DNA of 14,324 nt from an uncultured Granulosicoccaceae bacterium (GCA_937951695.1 CALFBL010000286.1:1-14324); one strand, 5' to 3'. Numbered from the stretch's first letter, positions 6,486-13,790 are shown. Program-made: numbers and translations. The notes: a model not told the origin generated them from the letters alone.

Positions 6486-7327
6486 ACGACGACAAAACAG
6501 AATCGGGTAGCAGCGGTCGCAAATTCATGGAAAGGATCGCGCATGCGATGGGGGGGGGGCCACGCGATCAGGATGAATTGCTCGAGCTGCTGCGCGATGC
6601 GCAGGCGCGAGAAGTCTTTGATGCGGACACCTTGCAGATGGTGGAAGGGGCGTTTCAGGTGGTGGAGATGCGCGTGCGCGACATTATGATCCCGCGCGCC
6701 CAAATGGTGGTTGTCAATCAGGATGCAACGCTGGAAGACCTACTGCCGGTCATTACAGAATCGGGTCATTCCCGATTTCCTGTGATCGATGAGGACAAGG
6801 ACAATGTGGTCGGTGTATTGCTGGCGAAGGACTTACTCAAGTTTTCCAGCAACGCCAACAACGCCACTGAATTTGATATGTCAACGATCATTCGTCCAAC
6901 CACAATGACTCCGGAGACCAAACGCCTTAACGTATTGCTCAAAGAGTTTCGCTCCAAGCGCAATCACATGGCCGTCGTGCTGGATGAATACGGCGGCGTG
7001 GCCGGACTGGTCACCATTGAAGATGTGTTGGAAGAAATCGTGGGTGAGATAGACGATGAGCACGACAGTGAAGACGATGTGCACATACGTCGTATCAGTG
7101 ACCGGCGCTATATTGTAGACGCGCTGACACCAATCGAAGACTTCAACGAGACCATGGGGACTGAGTTTAGCGACGATGAATTCGATACCATTGGTGGCTT
7201 GGTTTTGCAGCACATCGGCCACATGCCGAAAGAGGGCGAAACGACAACTCTGGAAGGCTGTGAATTTCGTATTACGGAAGCCGATTCCCGCCGCGTTCGC
7301 GTGATGGCGGTTAATCTGTCTGAATGA
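6482..7327 (+). CDS. corC: CBS-pair transporter-associated protein CorC/YbeX
   Basis: A 281-aa cytoplasmic protein of the CorC/HlyC family. It is linked genetically to Mg2+/Co2+ efflux, and YbeX to ribosome metabolism. After a variable N terminus, the block RDQDELLELLRDAQAREVFD (28-47) precedes MRVRDIMIPRAQM (63-75), which opens the first CBS domain (to about 125). The second CBS runs about 130-188 and contains VVLDEYGGVAGLVTIEDVLEEIVGEI (165-190). The CorC_HlyC domain covers about 205-280, with FSDDEFDTIGGLVLQHIGHMP and ADSRRVRV. The start is ATG 6482, overlapping the ybeY TGA; an in-frame GTG at 6437 would sit inside ybeY and is unnecessary. A run of ten G (6550-6559) encodes the GGG of HAMGGGP in frame. 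E. coli CorC is 292 aa, so the length is normal. Confidence 0.94.
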   Translation: MNDDKTESGSSGRKFMERIAHAMGGGPRDQDELLELLRDAQAREVFDADTLQMVEGAFQVVEMRVRDIMIPRAQMVVVNQDATLEDLLPVITESGHSRFPVIDEDKDNVVGVLLAKDLLKFSSNANNATEFDMSTIIRPTTMTPETKRLNVLLKEFRSKRNHMAVVLDEYGGVAGLVTIEDVLEEIVGEIDDEHDSEDDVHIRRISDRRYIVDALTPIEDFNETMGTEFSDDEFDTIGGLVLQHIGHMPKEGETTTLEGCEFRITEADSRRVRVMAVNLSE

Positions 7328-7334
7328 GCGTTTA

Positions 7335-8837
7335 ATGAAAAATTGTATGTATCTGCTTTTGGCGCTGGTGGCGGGCTCTGCCATGACGCTGTCTTTCGCG
7401 CCATATGAATTGTGGTGGCTAGCGCCGGTTTGCCTCGGCTGTTTCTATGCGTTAATTCAGCCGCAGGTTCACGCCAAACACGCAGCAGGGATTGGCTTTG
7501 CGTTTGGTCTTGGCTATTTCGGTTTTGGCATATCCTGGGTTTACAACTCGCTGCACGTGTTTGGTGGGGCCTCGGTGCCGGCGGGTATCTTTCTGACTGC
7601 TTTGCTGGTGGTCAAGATGTCGTTGTACCCGGCTATCGTCGCCTATGTGTTTCGTCGTCTAACACGTGTACAGTTTGCCAGAATGACGGTATTCAACGCG
7701 GCCATGTTCGCTGCCTTGTGGGTTATCGGGGAGCTGTTGCGCGCCAAGATCATGGGTGGTTTTCCGTGGATTCTGGTTGGCTACAGTCAGACGATGGGTC
7801 CTTTAGGTAGTTTCGCCCCGGTCACTGGCGTGTACGGCATCAGCTTTTTCTTGCTGTTTTGGTCGGTTTTGCTTACCACCCTGTCAGTGCCGACGCAACC
7901 GATCATTACTCGGATTGGCAGCATTGTGTGTCTGGTGCTGGTTCCCGTGGTGGCCATTGGTTTGAACACTCTGTCGTTTTCTACGCCGACATTTAATCCA
8001 CTGCACGTACGTATCGTGCAAGCAAACATCCCGCAGGAAATGAAATTCAGTCGGGAACGGTTACAAAATTCGTTGCAGCAATACACAACGTTGTCACTCG
8101 ACGCGCCTGAAGAAACCAACCTGATTTTGTGGCCAGAGACGGCCATACCCACGTATTTTCAGAACGCTGAAAACGCGATTTTGCCGTTCGTACAGCAAAT
8201 GGATGCGCGTGGCATTGATGTCTTATCCGGTGGTTTCTACGCAGACGATACCGGTAACTACAACTCGGTGCGTCAACTCGGGGGGGGGAAGGCGTTATAC
8301 CAGAAGCGGCATCTTGTGCCGTTCGGTGAATACATTCCATTCCGGTTTATTTTCAAGTGGTTTGAGGGTTTGGTAAATATCCCTGATCACGATCTGACAC
8401 CTGGATCCATACCCTTCGAACCAATGGTCATTCAAGATTTTCCATTGGGTTTATCGATTTGCTACGAAGATGTGTTTGGTGAAGAGATGCGCGCGTTGTT
8501 ACCTCAAGCGCAAGTGTTGGTCAATGTATCCAATGACGCGTGGTTTGGCGACAGCTTTGCTCCCCATCAGCATGAACAGAAAGCTCGTATGAGAGCCAGA
8601 GAATTTTCCCGTCCCATGGTTCGTGCGACCAATACCGGTGTGTCATCGTTCATTGATGAAAAAGGGATGGTGTTCGGGCGTATCTTGCACAATCAACAAG
8701 GGGTGCTGGACCGAACGTTGATGCCTCAAACCGGCCAAACGTGGTACGCGAAAACTGGCAACTGGCCGATCGGTATATTCAGTATTCTATTGGTGATGCT
8801 TGCAACGCATTTACATATTCGCAGGTGTCGGGTCTAA
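7335..8837 (+). CDS. lnt: Apolipoprotein N-acyltransferase
   Basis: Lnt is the inner-membrane enzyme that adds the third acyl chain to the N-terminal cysteine of lipoproteins. The 500-aa protein (E. coli 512) has several hydrophobic segments in about residues 1-215, including MYLLLALVAGSAMTLSFAPY near the N terminus and IVCLVLVPVVAIGL at 197-210. A periplasmic nitrilase-like domain follows. The catalytic triad is visible: E268 in LILWPETAIP, K324 in LYQKRHLVPFGEYIPF and C376 in GLSICYEDVFGEE. NVSNDAWFGDSFAPHQHEQ (397-415) is the usual substrate-pocket block. A final hydrophobic helix (about 477-492) ends at THLHIRRCRV. The start is ATG 7335, seven bases after the corC stop. A nine-G run at 8280-8288 encodes GGG before K319 in frame. 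Confidence 0.95.
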   Translation: MKNCMYLLLALVAGSAMTLSFAPYELWWLAPVCLGCFYALIQPQVHAKHAAGIGFAFGLGYFGFGISWVYNSLHVFGGASVPAGIFLTALLVVKMSLYPAIVAYVFRRLTRVQFARMTVFNAAMFAALWVIGELLRAKIMGGFPWILVGYSQTMGPLGSFAPVTGVYGISFFLLFWSVLLTTLSVPTQPIITRIGSIVCLVLVPVVAIGLNTLSFSTPTFNPLHVRIVQANIPQEMKFSRERLQNSLQQYTTLSLDAPEETNLILWPETAIPTYFQNAENAILPFVQQMDARGIDVLSGGFYADDTGNYNSVRQLGGGKALYQKRHLVPFGEYIPFRFIFKWFEGLVNIPDHDLTPGSIPFEPMVIQDFPLGLSICYEDVFGEEMRALLPQAQVLVNVSNDAWFGDSFAPHQHEQKARMRAREFSRPMVRATNTGVSSFIDEKGMVFGRILHNQQGVLDRTLMPQTGQTWYAKTGNWPIGIFSILLVMLATHLHIRRCRV

Positions 8838-8847
8838 TCAACTTTCA

Positions 8848-8873
8848 TGGCCAACTTTTTCGGCCAGCTTTTT
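8848..8873 (+). terminator. Weak terminator-like hairpin after lnt
   Basis: TGGCC (8848-8852) and GGCCA (8862-8866) form a 5-base stem with a 9-base loop, followed by GCTTTTT. It could end or attenuate the miaB-lnt transcript before gcvH. The stem is short and the gcvH Shine-Dalgarno begins at once, so read-through is likely. Confidence 0.35.
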
Positions 8874-8883
8874 GGAGTACTTT

Positions 8884-9267
8884 ATGGAAACGCCCGGCGA
8901 CTTGAAATTTGCAGAATCTCACGAATGGGCCCGGTTGAACGACGACGGCACCATTACGGTGGGCATCTCCTTTCACGCTCAGGAACAACTCGGTGATTTG
9001 GTGTTTGTCGAAGCACCGGAGGTTGATTTGGTGGTCGCGGCCGAAGAGGCGCTCGCGGTGGTGGAATCGGTCAAAGCGGCATCGGACATCTACGCGCCGG
9101 TGGCGGGCACGGTGATTGAGATCAATGAGGCATTGGCCGATTCACCCGAAATCATCAACGACAGCCCCTTCGAGGACGGTTGGATATTCAAACTGCAACC
9201 CGAGAACAAGGACGACCTGAATTCAATGATGGCTGCAGGCGAATACGATTCTATGGTCGAGACGTAA
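8884..9267 (+). CDS. gcvH: Glycine cleavage system H protein
   Basis: GcvH carries the lipoyl arm that shuttles the aminomethyl group between the P, T and L proteins of the glycine cleavage system. The 127-aa protein (E. coli 129) has the expected LKFAESHEW opening, VGISFHAQEQLGDLVFVEAPEV, and the lipoylation site ESVKAASDIYAP with K64. DSPEIINDSPFEDGWIFKL follows. The start ATG 8884 has GGAG (8874-8877) six bases upstream. A longer in-frame ATG at 8800 lies inside lnt and has no family support. No gcvT or gcvP is adjacent, so this is an isolated copy that must work with partners elsewhere, or serve as a lipoate carrier. It ends 39 bases before a convergent gene, with no clear terminator between them. 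Confidence 0.95.
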   Translation: METPGDLKFAESHEWARLNDDGTITVGISFHAQEQLGDLVFVEAPEVDLVVAAEEALAVVESVKAASDIYAPVAGTVIEINEALADSPEIINDSPFEDGWIFKLQPENKDDLNSMMAAGEYDSMVET

Positions 9268-9306
9268 CACTAGGTAATGGGACCGGTGATGTTTAGCAGC
9301 CGCACA

Positions 9307-10062
9307 TCAAATCGCATGCTGCAGTAAGGCTTCGTAACTGCCACGACAACGCCTAGCGACAGTTGCCTGCACCGAATTCAATACCGGCAAAGACGAGGGT
9401 GCTGGGCCAAATCCGGTGCTGCGATGAACCGATGCGTACCAGTGTGACGCCCAAACTCCATCGCTGTCTCGCGCGCCTGCTGGCCATGCCGTCATGGCCA
9501 GTTCATATGGGATTTCCAGTGCCTCACAGACCCGTTGCAGCTGCGAAATTGGGTCCGTTAAGAACCGGCTGCTGTCAATGACCAGAGGCGGGTCGGCAGT
9601 CTGCGCTGCGGCCTGCTCTTGGATGTGGTTGAAAATACGCCGCTGTTGATGAAAGCCGATGCGCTGTTCCAATTCATTGGCCTCTGCATCGGTAATGAGT
9701 TTGTTAAAAGAGGACACCACGCGTTCGGGTTCACGAATCAGAAAGACGTGGCGTATGCCGCGTTGTTGGCACGTCCAATCCAGCTCGTTGTGATCGAGCA
9801 CATGGGTGGTGATGTGCTTGTGATACTGCAAGCCGGTTAAGGGTGGCGTGCATAAGCGCTCGATAACCGATGCCCAGTCGGTAATCCCTGTCTCCATAAT
9901 GGCGCGCGCCATCGGGTCTGGACGATGAGTTTGCGCAAGGTAATACGCGTACAGCGGCTCATCCCACACTTGAGTATCGCTGCGATTCTCAAACGCACGC
10001 ATCATCGCGGTGGACAGGTTTCTTGGGCCCGACCACATCGCGATGGTGTGCGTACTACTCAT
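9307..10062 (-). CDS. Sulfotransferase-like P-loop family protein
   Basis: A 251-aa protein of the sulfotransferase-like family, sometimes annotated as branched-chain aminotransferase-like although it has no PLP-enzyme motifs. The N-terminal P-loop-like block IAMWSGPRNLSTAMMRAFENR (7-27) is the likely 5'-phosphosulfate-binding loop. VWDEPLYAYYL (32-42), LQYHKHITTHVL (78-89) and FLIREPERVVSSFNKLI (107-123) follow; the last resembles the 3'-phosphate-binding segment. The C-terminal part includes FGPAPSSLPVL. The substrate is unknown and PAPS use is inferred from the motifs. The gene lies 21 bases downstream of hemL on the same strand, so the two are probably co-transcribed. Its ATG has no obvious Shine-Dalgarno and sits in the 3' arm of a perfect inverted repeat, suggesting coupling to hemL translation. 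Confidence 0.8.
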   Translation of the reverse strand: MSSTHTIAMWSGPRNLSTAMMRAFENRSDTQVWDEPLYAYYLAQTHRPDPMARAIMETGITDWASVIERLCTPPLTGLQYHKHITTHVLDHNELDWTCQQRGIRHVFLIREPERVVSSFNKLITDAEANELEQRIGFHQQRRIFNHIQEQAAAQTADPPLVIDSSRFLTDPISQLQRVCEALEIPYELAMTAWPAGARDSDGVWASHWYASVHRSTGFGPAPSSLPVLNSVQATVARRCRGSYEALLQHAI

Positions 10063-10077
10063 GATGAGAGATCATGA
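10059..10077 (-). repeat. Perfect inverted repeat over the sulfotransferase start codon
   Basis: TCATGAT (10059-10065) and ATCATGA (10071-10077) are perfect 7-base arms separated by GAGAG. In the mRNA, read from the minus strand, the start AUG (10062-10060) lies in the 3' arm. A hairpin would therefore mask initiation until ribosomes finishing hemL, whose stop is at 10084, open it. It could equally be a DNA operator. Confidence 0.55.
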
Positions 10078-10083
10078 AATGAC

Positions 10084-11370
10084 TTAACCACCGATAGATG
10101 CGAACGCCTTGTCGGCAGCACTGATGGTTTTGGCGATATCGTCATCGCTGTGGGCGATACTAATAAAGCCTGCTTCAAACGATGAGGGTGCGAGGTAGAT
10201 GCCCGCATCGAGCATGGCGTGAAAAAACGCGTTAAATTGAGTCGTGTTGCAGGCCATGACCTGATCGAGCGTTGAGACCTTTGCTGCATCGGTAAAGAAG
10301 AAGCCGAACATGCCCCCGGCGTGAGCGCAGGCTAACGGAATACCATTTTTATCAGCCGCTGATTTTAAGCCTTCGAGTAACGCTTGTGACTTCTTGCCCA
10401 GCTCCTCATGAAAGCCTGGCGCGTTTAACAGCTGCAGGGTTTTGATACCGGCTGTCATGGCGATGGGATTACCGGACAAGGTGCCGGCTTGATAGACAGG
10501 CCCTTTGGGGGCGATGTGATCCATGATGTCGGTGCGTCCACCAAAGGCGCCCACGGGCATGCCGCCGCCAATGACTTTACCCAAGGTGGTAATGTCAGGG
10601 GTTACGCTGTACAGCTCCTGTACGCCGCCGAGTGCCACGCGAAACCCTGTCATGACTTCATCAAATATCAGCACCGTGCCGTGCTCGGTGCAAAGCTCTC
10701 TCAAGGTTTGTAAATAACCCTCTGCCGGCTCGACGAAATTCATGTTGCCAGCGATGGGTTCAATGATAACGCAGGCTAGGCTATCGCCTGTTTCTTTGAA
10801 TAGCTCGGCCAGTGCATCCGCGTCGTTGAATGGCAACGTCAGTGTGTGTTGGGTAAAGGCTGCCGGCACACCGGGGGAGCTGGGAACACCGAGTGTCAAG
10901 GCACCGGATCCTGCCTTAACCAGCAAGGCGTCGGAGTGACCGTGGTAGCAGCCTTCGAATTTAACAATGTTATCGCGCCCGGTGAAACCGCGGGCAAGGC
11001 GAATGGCACTCATGGTCGCTTCGGTACCGGAACTGACCATGCGCACTTTTTCTATCGACGGCACCGCGTTACAGATCAGTTCAGCCATCGTGGTTTCCAG
11101 TGACGTAGGCGCGCCGAAACTTAAGCCCAATTCAGCCGCTTCCTGTACCGCTTTGATGACCTCGGGATGCGCATGCCCGAGTACCATGGGGCCCCAGGAA
11201 CCGATATAGTCAATGTACTCATGGTTGTCGCTGTCCCACATTCTCGAGCCTTTGGCTTGGGCGACAAAGCGCGGTGTGCCGCCGACGCTGCCAAAGGCTC
11301 TGACCGGTGAGTTAACACCACCGGGAATGACTTTTTGAGCGTGCTGGAATAGTTCGGCTGAGGCGGCCAC
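10084..11370 (-). CDS. hemL: Glutamate-1-semialdehyde 2,1-aminomutase
   Basis: HemL is the PLP enzyme that converts glutamate-1-semialdehyde to 5-aminolevulinate, the last step of the C5 route to tetrapyrroles. The 428-aa protein (E. coli 426) opens with AELFQHAQKVIPGGVNSPVRAF. It shows the PLP-phosphate region VSSGTEATMSAIRLARGFTGR (112-132), IFDEVMTGFR (235-244, with the PLP-nitrogen Asp) and the Schiff-base lysine K265 in TTLGKVIGGGMPVGAFGG. YQAGTLSGNP and the C-terminal FEAGFISIAHSDDDIAKTI are typical. The start is GTG at 11370, with AAGGAG (11383-11378) seven bases upstream. The gene is divergent from fbp across about 160 bases and leads into the sulfotransferase-like gene 21 bases later. 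No key residue is missing. Confidence 0.96.
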   Translation of the reverse strand: MAASAELFQHAQKVIPGGVNSPVRAFGSVGGTPRFVAQAKGSRMWDSDNHEYIDYIGSWGPMVLGHAHPEVIKAVQEAAELGLSFGAPTSLETTMAELICNAVPSIEKVRMVSSGTEATMSAIRLARGFTGRDNIVKFEGCYHGHSDALLVKAGSGALTLGVPSSPGVPAAFTQHTLTLPFNDADALAELFKETGDSLACVIIEPIAGNMNFVEPAEGYLQTLRELCTEHGTVLIFDEVMTGFRVALGGVQELYSVTPDITTLGKVIGGGMPVGAFGGRTDIMDHIAPKGPVYQAGTLSGNPIAMTAGIKTLQLLNAPGFHEELGKKSQALLEGLKSAADKNGIPLACAHAGGMFGFFFTDAAKVSTLDQVMACNTTQFNAFFHAMLDAGIYLAPSSFEAGFISIAHSDDDIAKTISAADKAFASIGG

Positions 11371-11531
11371 GGAAAATCTCCTTAGAGTACGGATTAAAAT
11401 TTTTGAAATAACAGCGCCGACAATACCACCCCAGACGAGATTTTTAGCAGTTCAAACGCGCTCTGGCGTGGGACAATGGGGCAAGGGAGCTCTCCCGTCT
11501 CCCGAATCGCATCCACAACGAGTGTTCATCG
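11371..11531. promoter_or_regulatory. Divergent hemL / fbp promoter region
   Basis: For hemL, the minus strand has TTGTCG (11423-11418) and TTTAAT (11398-11393) with a long 19-base spacer, just upstream of the AAGGAG Shine-Dalgarno (11383-11378). For fbp, no strong promoter is visible; GACAAT at 11472 is a possible -10. A GGGAG-CT-CTCCC inverted repeat (11485-11496) and a repeated CTCCCG lie before the fbp start and could be an operator. All are weak calls. Confidence 0.35.
11378..11383 (-). promoter_or_regulatory. Strong Shine-Dalgarno fixing the hemL GTG start
   Basis: On the minus strand AAGGAG is followed by ATTTTCC and then GTG. The 7-base spacing supports the non-ATG start of hemL. Confidence 0.8.
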
Positions 11532-12536
11532 ATGAGAAAACGCGTATCACTGGCTGATTACCTCGCCAACGAAACTCAGGTTAACCACGTGACGGCCGAA
11601 CTGGTCAAACTCACGCTAACCATCGCCGACGCCTGTGTGGACATTGCCGCGTTGGTTCGGCACGGTGAGCTGGCCGATGTACTGGGCGCGTCCGGGCAAC
11701 AGAATGTGCAGGGCGAAGATCAGAAAAAGCTCGACATCATTTCCAACGATGTCTTTATTGAAAAAACCCAGGCCAGTGGTGCCTTGGCCGGTATCGCGTC
11801 CGAAGAGCTGGATCATCATCACCCCATTCCCGATACGCATCAACGTGGATCGTATCTGGTCACTGTGGACCCACTTGATGGTTCATCGAACATCGATGTT
11901 AACGGCGCGACGGGGACGATTTTTTCGGTCCTGCCTTGGGCATCGGATGCCGCTCCTCGCGATGAGGATTTTCTGCAGGCCGGCAATCGGCAGGTGCTCG
12001 CAGGGTACTGCCTGTACAGCTCGGCCACCATGTTGGTGCTGACGTTTGGCCATGGCGTGGCAGGCTTCACACTCGATATTGAAACCGGCGACTTCCTGCT
12101 CTCCCACGAAGCTATGAAGGTGCCGGCTGAGACCACTGAGTTTGCTATCAATGCCGCTTACGCCGCGCACTGGTATCCGCCGGTGCAACGTTACATTGAT
12201 GAATGCGTCAGCGGGGCTGCCGGGCCACGTGAAACTGACTTCAATATGCGCTGGGCAGGTTCCATGGTCGGTGATGTGCATCGCATACTGTGTCGGGGTG
12301 GGGTGTTTTTATACCCGGCCGATGCGCGCATGGAGAAGTCGGGCAGGGCCGGTAAGCTACGTTTGATGTACGAGGCCAGTCCGATGGCTTGGCTGATGGA
12401 GCAGGCCGGTGGCCTGGCACATACCGGTGCCAGCGAGATAATGGCGGTACAGCCCACCAGTCTGCATCAACGGGTGCCGGTGTTCCTAGGTTCGTCCGAC
12501 GAAGTCCAACGCCTTATTGATTATCACAACGCTTAA
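11532..12536 (+). CDS. fbp: Fructose-1,6-bisphosphatase class I
   Basis: This enzyme hydrolyses fructose 1,6-bisphosphate to fructose 6-phosphate in gluconeogenesis. The 334-aa protein matches class I FBPases in length and motifs: ILGASGxxNVQGExQxKLD is represented by VLGASGQQNVQGEDQKKLD (50-68). The metal-site segments are IASEELD (88-94) and VDPLDGSSNIDVN (112-124). MRWAGSMVGDVHRIL (239-253) and the FBPase signature GKLRLMYEASPMAWLMEQAGG (274-294) follow. LHQRVPVFLGSSDEV closes the protein. The ATG at 11532 is chosen because RVSLADYL matches the N terminus of remembered pseudomonad homologues; its Shine-Dalgarno is weak. It is followed after four bases by a ycgN-like gene on the same strand, probably in one transcript. 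Confidence 0.95.
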   Translation: MRKRVSLADYLANETQVNHVTAELVKLTLTIADACVDIAALVRHGELADVLGASGQQNVQGEDQKKLDIISNDVFIEKTQASGALAGIASEELDHHHPIPDTHQRGSYLVTVDPLDGSSNIDVNGATGTIFSVLPWASDAAPRDEDFLQAGNRQVLAGYCLYSSATMLVLTFGHGVAGFTLDIETGDFLLSHEAMKVPAETTEFAINAAYAAHWYPPVQRYIDECVSGAAGPRETDFNMRWAGSMVGDVHRILCRGGVFLYPADARMEKSGRAGKLRLMYEASPMAWLMEQAGGLAHTGASEIMAVQPTSLHQRVPVFLGSSDEVQRLIDYHNA

Positions 12537-12540
12537 GATC

Positions 12541-13011
12541 GTGTCGCAACCGCTGAATAAACTGCGCGAAAGATTCTGGGAGCGTGTCGCGCTGGAGGAC
12601 ATGACCGACACTGAATGGGAGGCGTTGTGCGATGGTTGCGGGCGGTGTTGCCTGCAAAAACTCGAAGATGAGGATACCGGAGAGGTACACAACACCGATG
12701 TGGCGTGCTCGCTACTCGATACTGGCACGTGTCGGTGCAACAACTACGAGAATCGCCAATCGATCATCCCCGATTGTCTGAATGTGCGACCACTGACCGC
12801 GGATAAGTTGCGCTGGCTGCCGTCGAGTTGTGCGTACCAGCGGTTGTCGGCAGGGAGGGCATTAGCTCCCTGGCATCCGCTGATCAGTGGCAACGCCGAG
12901 TCTGTCCACGAGGCTGGTATTGGAATGTCGGGCCGTTGTATCTCCGAGGATCAGATCTTGCTCCATGAGTTGCCGCGGAGGTTGGTGTACTGGGACGAAG
13001 AAGGCGAGTAG
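12541..13011 (+). CDS. ycgN: YcgN/YkgJ-type cysteine-cluster protein (UPF0260)
   Basis: A 156-aa member of the YcgN family (E. coli 153 aa), of unknown biochemical function. The conserved segment WEALCDGCGRCCLQKLEDEDTGEV (26-49) contains a CxxCxxCC cluster (C30, C33, C36, C37). Further cysteines at C56, C64, C66, C79, C97 and C133 and the block APWHPLISG (109-117) fit the family, which is predicted to bind zinc or an iron-sulfur cluster. The start is taken as GTG 12541, four bases after the fbp stop. An in-frame TTG at 12517 would start within fbp and is unlikely. Family membership is clear from the sequence; metal binding is an inference. Confidence 0.88.
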   Translation: MSQPLNKLRERFWERVALEDMTDTEWEALCDGCGRCCLQKLEDEDTGEVHNTDVACSLLDTGTCRCNNYENRQSIIPDCLNVRPLTADKLRWLPSSCAYQRLSAGRALAPWHPLISGNAESVHEAGIGMSGRCISEDQILLHELPRRLVYWDEEGE

Positions 13012-13219
13012 ACAAAGAATAGAAAATTGTCAAGAAAATAATTCTTTTAGTATCAGTAGGTTGGCTAGTTCATTGAATTTAATTAATCATCAAATTGTTG
13101 TAGGCAATAGAGTTTTTTTGTGGTTAAATTGAGACGGAGTTGGCAGTAACCTTGCAAAGTGGTACTCGCAAGCGAACCAGTCGTTGAAACCACAAAATAC
13201 CGCTTGCTGGAGAGAACCT
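13012..13219 (+). promoter_or_regulatory. AT-rich leader and promoter region of rsd
   Basis: This 208-base gap has no gene. The first 120 bases are AT-rich and probably hold the rsd promoter, but no -35/-10 pair stands out; TTGGCT at 13061 with AATCAT at 13085 is a weak 18-spaced candidate. Weak arms GACAA/TTGTC (13011-13031) and AAAGAAT/ATTCTTT (13014-13047) after ycgN lack a G+C stem and are not a good terminator. The last 70 bases can form alternative hairpins ending at the rsd Shine-Dalgarno. Confidence 0.4.
13151..13214 (+). promoter_or_regulatory. Possible switching or pseudoknot structure in the rsd leader
   Basis: CTTGC (13151-13155) can pair with GCAAG (13168-13172). The same strand, extended to GCAAGCG (13168-13174), can instead pair perfectly with CGCTTGC (13201-13207), two bases before the Shine-Dalgarno GGAGAG (13209-13214). 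GTGGT (13159-13163) and ACCAC (13189-13193) are also complementary and would interlock with the second helix as a pseudoknot. The pairings are seen directly; a regulatory function is inference. Confidence 0.35.
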
Positions 13220-13705
13220 ATGGCGTCACCACAATTATCCACAGAAGCCGTTGAGAATACTGATCGCCGTACTCGGCTGAACGAAACCATTCAGTCGCTT
13301 ATTCAACTGCGTCAAGAAATGTTTGTCAGCTACTGTCAGTTAGCGGGCATCAGTGCCTTCGATCAGCGCTCAGTTGAACGGCCGGCGACGCAAAGCGAGC
13401 AGCTTCGCTCGTTTTGTCAGGTCATGGTCGATTACACGGCGATGGGTCATTTTGAAGTTTACCAGCGCATTATTGATGGTAAGGAGCGTCGTGTTGCAGT
13501 CAAAGAGATGGCCACCAAGGTCTATCCGGGTATCGCCGACACGACCAATTTTCTGGTCGACTTTAACGACAAGTATGTGGATTTCAAAGGCTCTGAAGAA
13601 GAGATGGACAGCCTTGACACCGATCTTTCCAAGCTGGGCGAAGTTATTGCCGTACGCGGCGATCTCGAAGATCAGATCCTCGCAGCGCTTGCTGCGAAGA
13701 AGTAA
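13220..13705 (+). CDS. rsd: Rsd/AlgQ family anti-sigma-70 factor
   Basis: A 161-aa all-helical protein of the Rsd/AlgQ family (E. coli Rsd 158 aa, AlgQ 160). These proteins bind region 4 of sigma-70 and reduce its competition with alternative sigma factors; in pseudomonads AlgQ affects alginate and virulence genes. The diagnostic block is SFCQVMVDYTAMGHFEVYQRI (64-84), matching the FCQxLVDYLSxGHFxIYERI region of Rsd. The C-terminal LGEVIAVRGDLEDQIL (139-154) also fits. The start ATG 13220 has GGAGAG (13209-13214) five bases upstream; an in-frame TTG at 13184 lacks such a site. The gene stands alone, with its own leader and a probable terminator downstream. Confidence 0.9.
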   Translation: MASPQLSTEAVENTDRRTRLNETIQSLIQLRQEMFVSYCQLAGISAFDQRSVERPATQSEQLRSFCQVMVDYTAMGHFEVYQRIIDGKERRVAVKEMATKVYPGIADTTNFLVDFNDKYVDFKGSEEEMDSLDTDLSKLGEVIAVRGDLEDQILAALAAKK

Positions 13706-13744
13706 TACCACTTATTTCACCTAAGTCGATGATCGAGAGCCGGA

Positions 13745-13777
13745 GCAAGGTGTAAGGTAGCACCTTCCTGCGTTTTT
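13745..13777 (+). terminator. Rho-independent terminator after rsd
   Basis: AAGGTG (13747-13752) and CACCTT (13761-13766) form a 6-base stem with an 8-base loop. CCTGCG and then TTTTT (13773-13777) follow. It lies about 40 bases after the rsd stop and just before the next gene. Confidence 0.6.
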
Positions 13778-13790
13778 AGAGCATTGCCTC

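Noticed and set aside
8800..8883. Longer gcvH start at ATG 8800
   Set aside because: It lies inside lnt; ATG 8884 has a good Shine-Dalgarno and the normal length.
9307..10062. Branched-chain aminotransferase annotation for the sulfotransferase-like gene
   Set aside because: No PLP lysine or fold-IV motifs are visible; the N-terminal motif is sulfotransferase P-loop-like.
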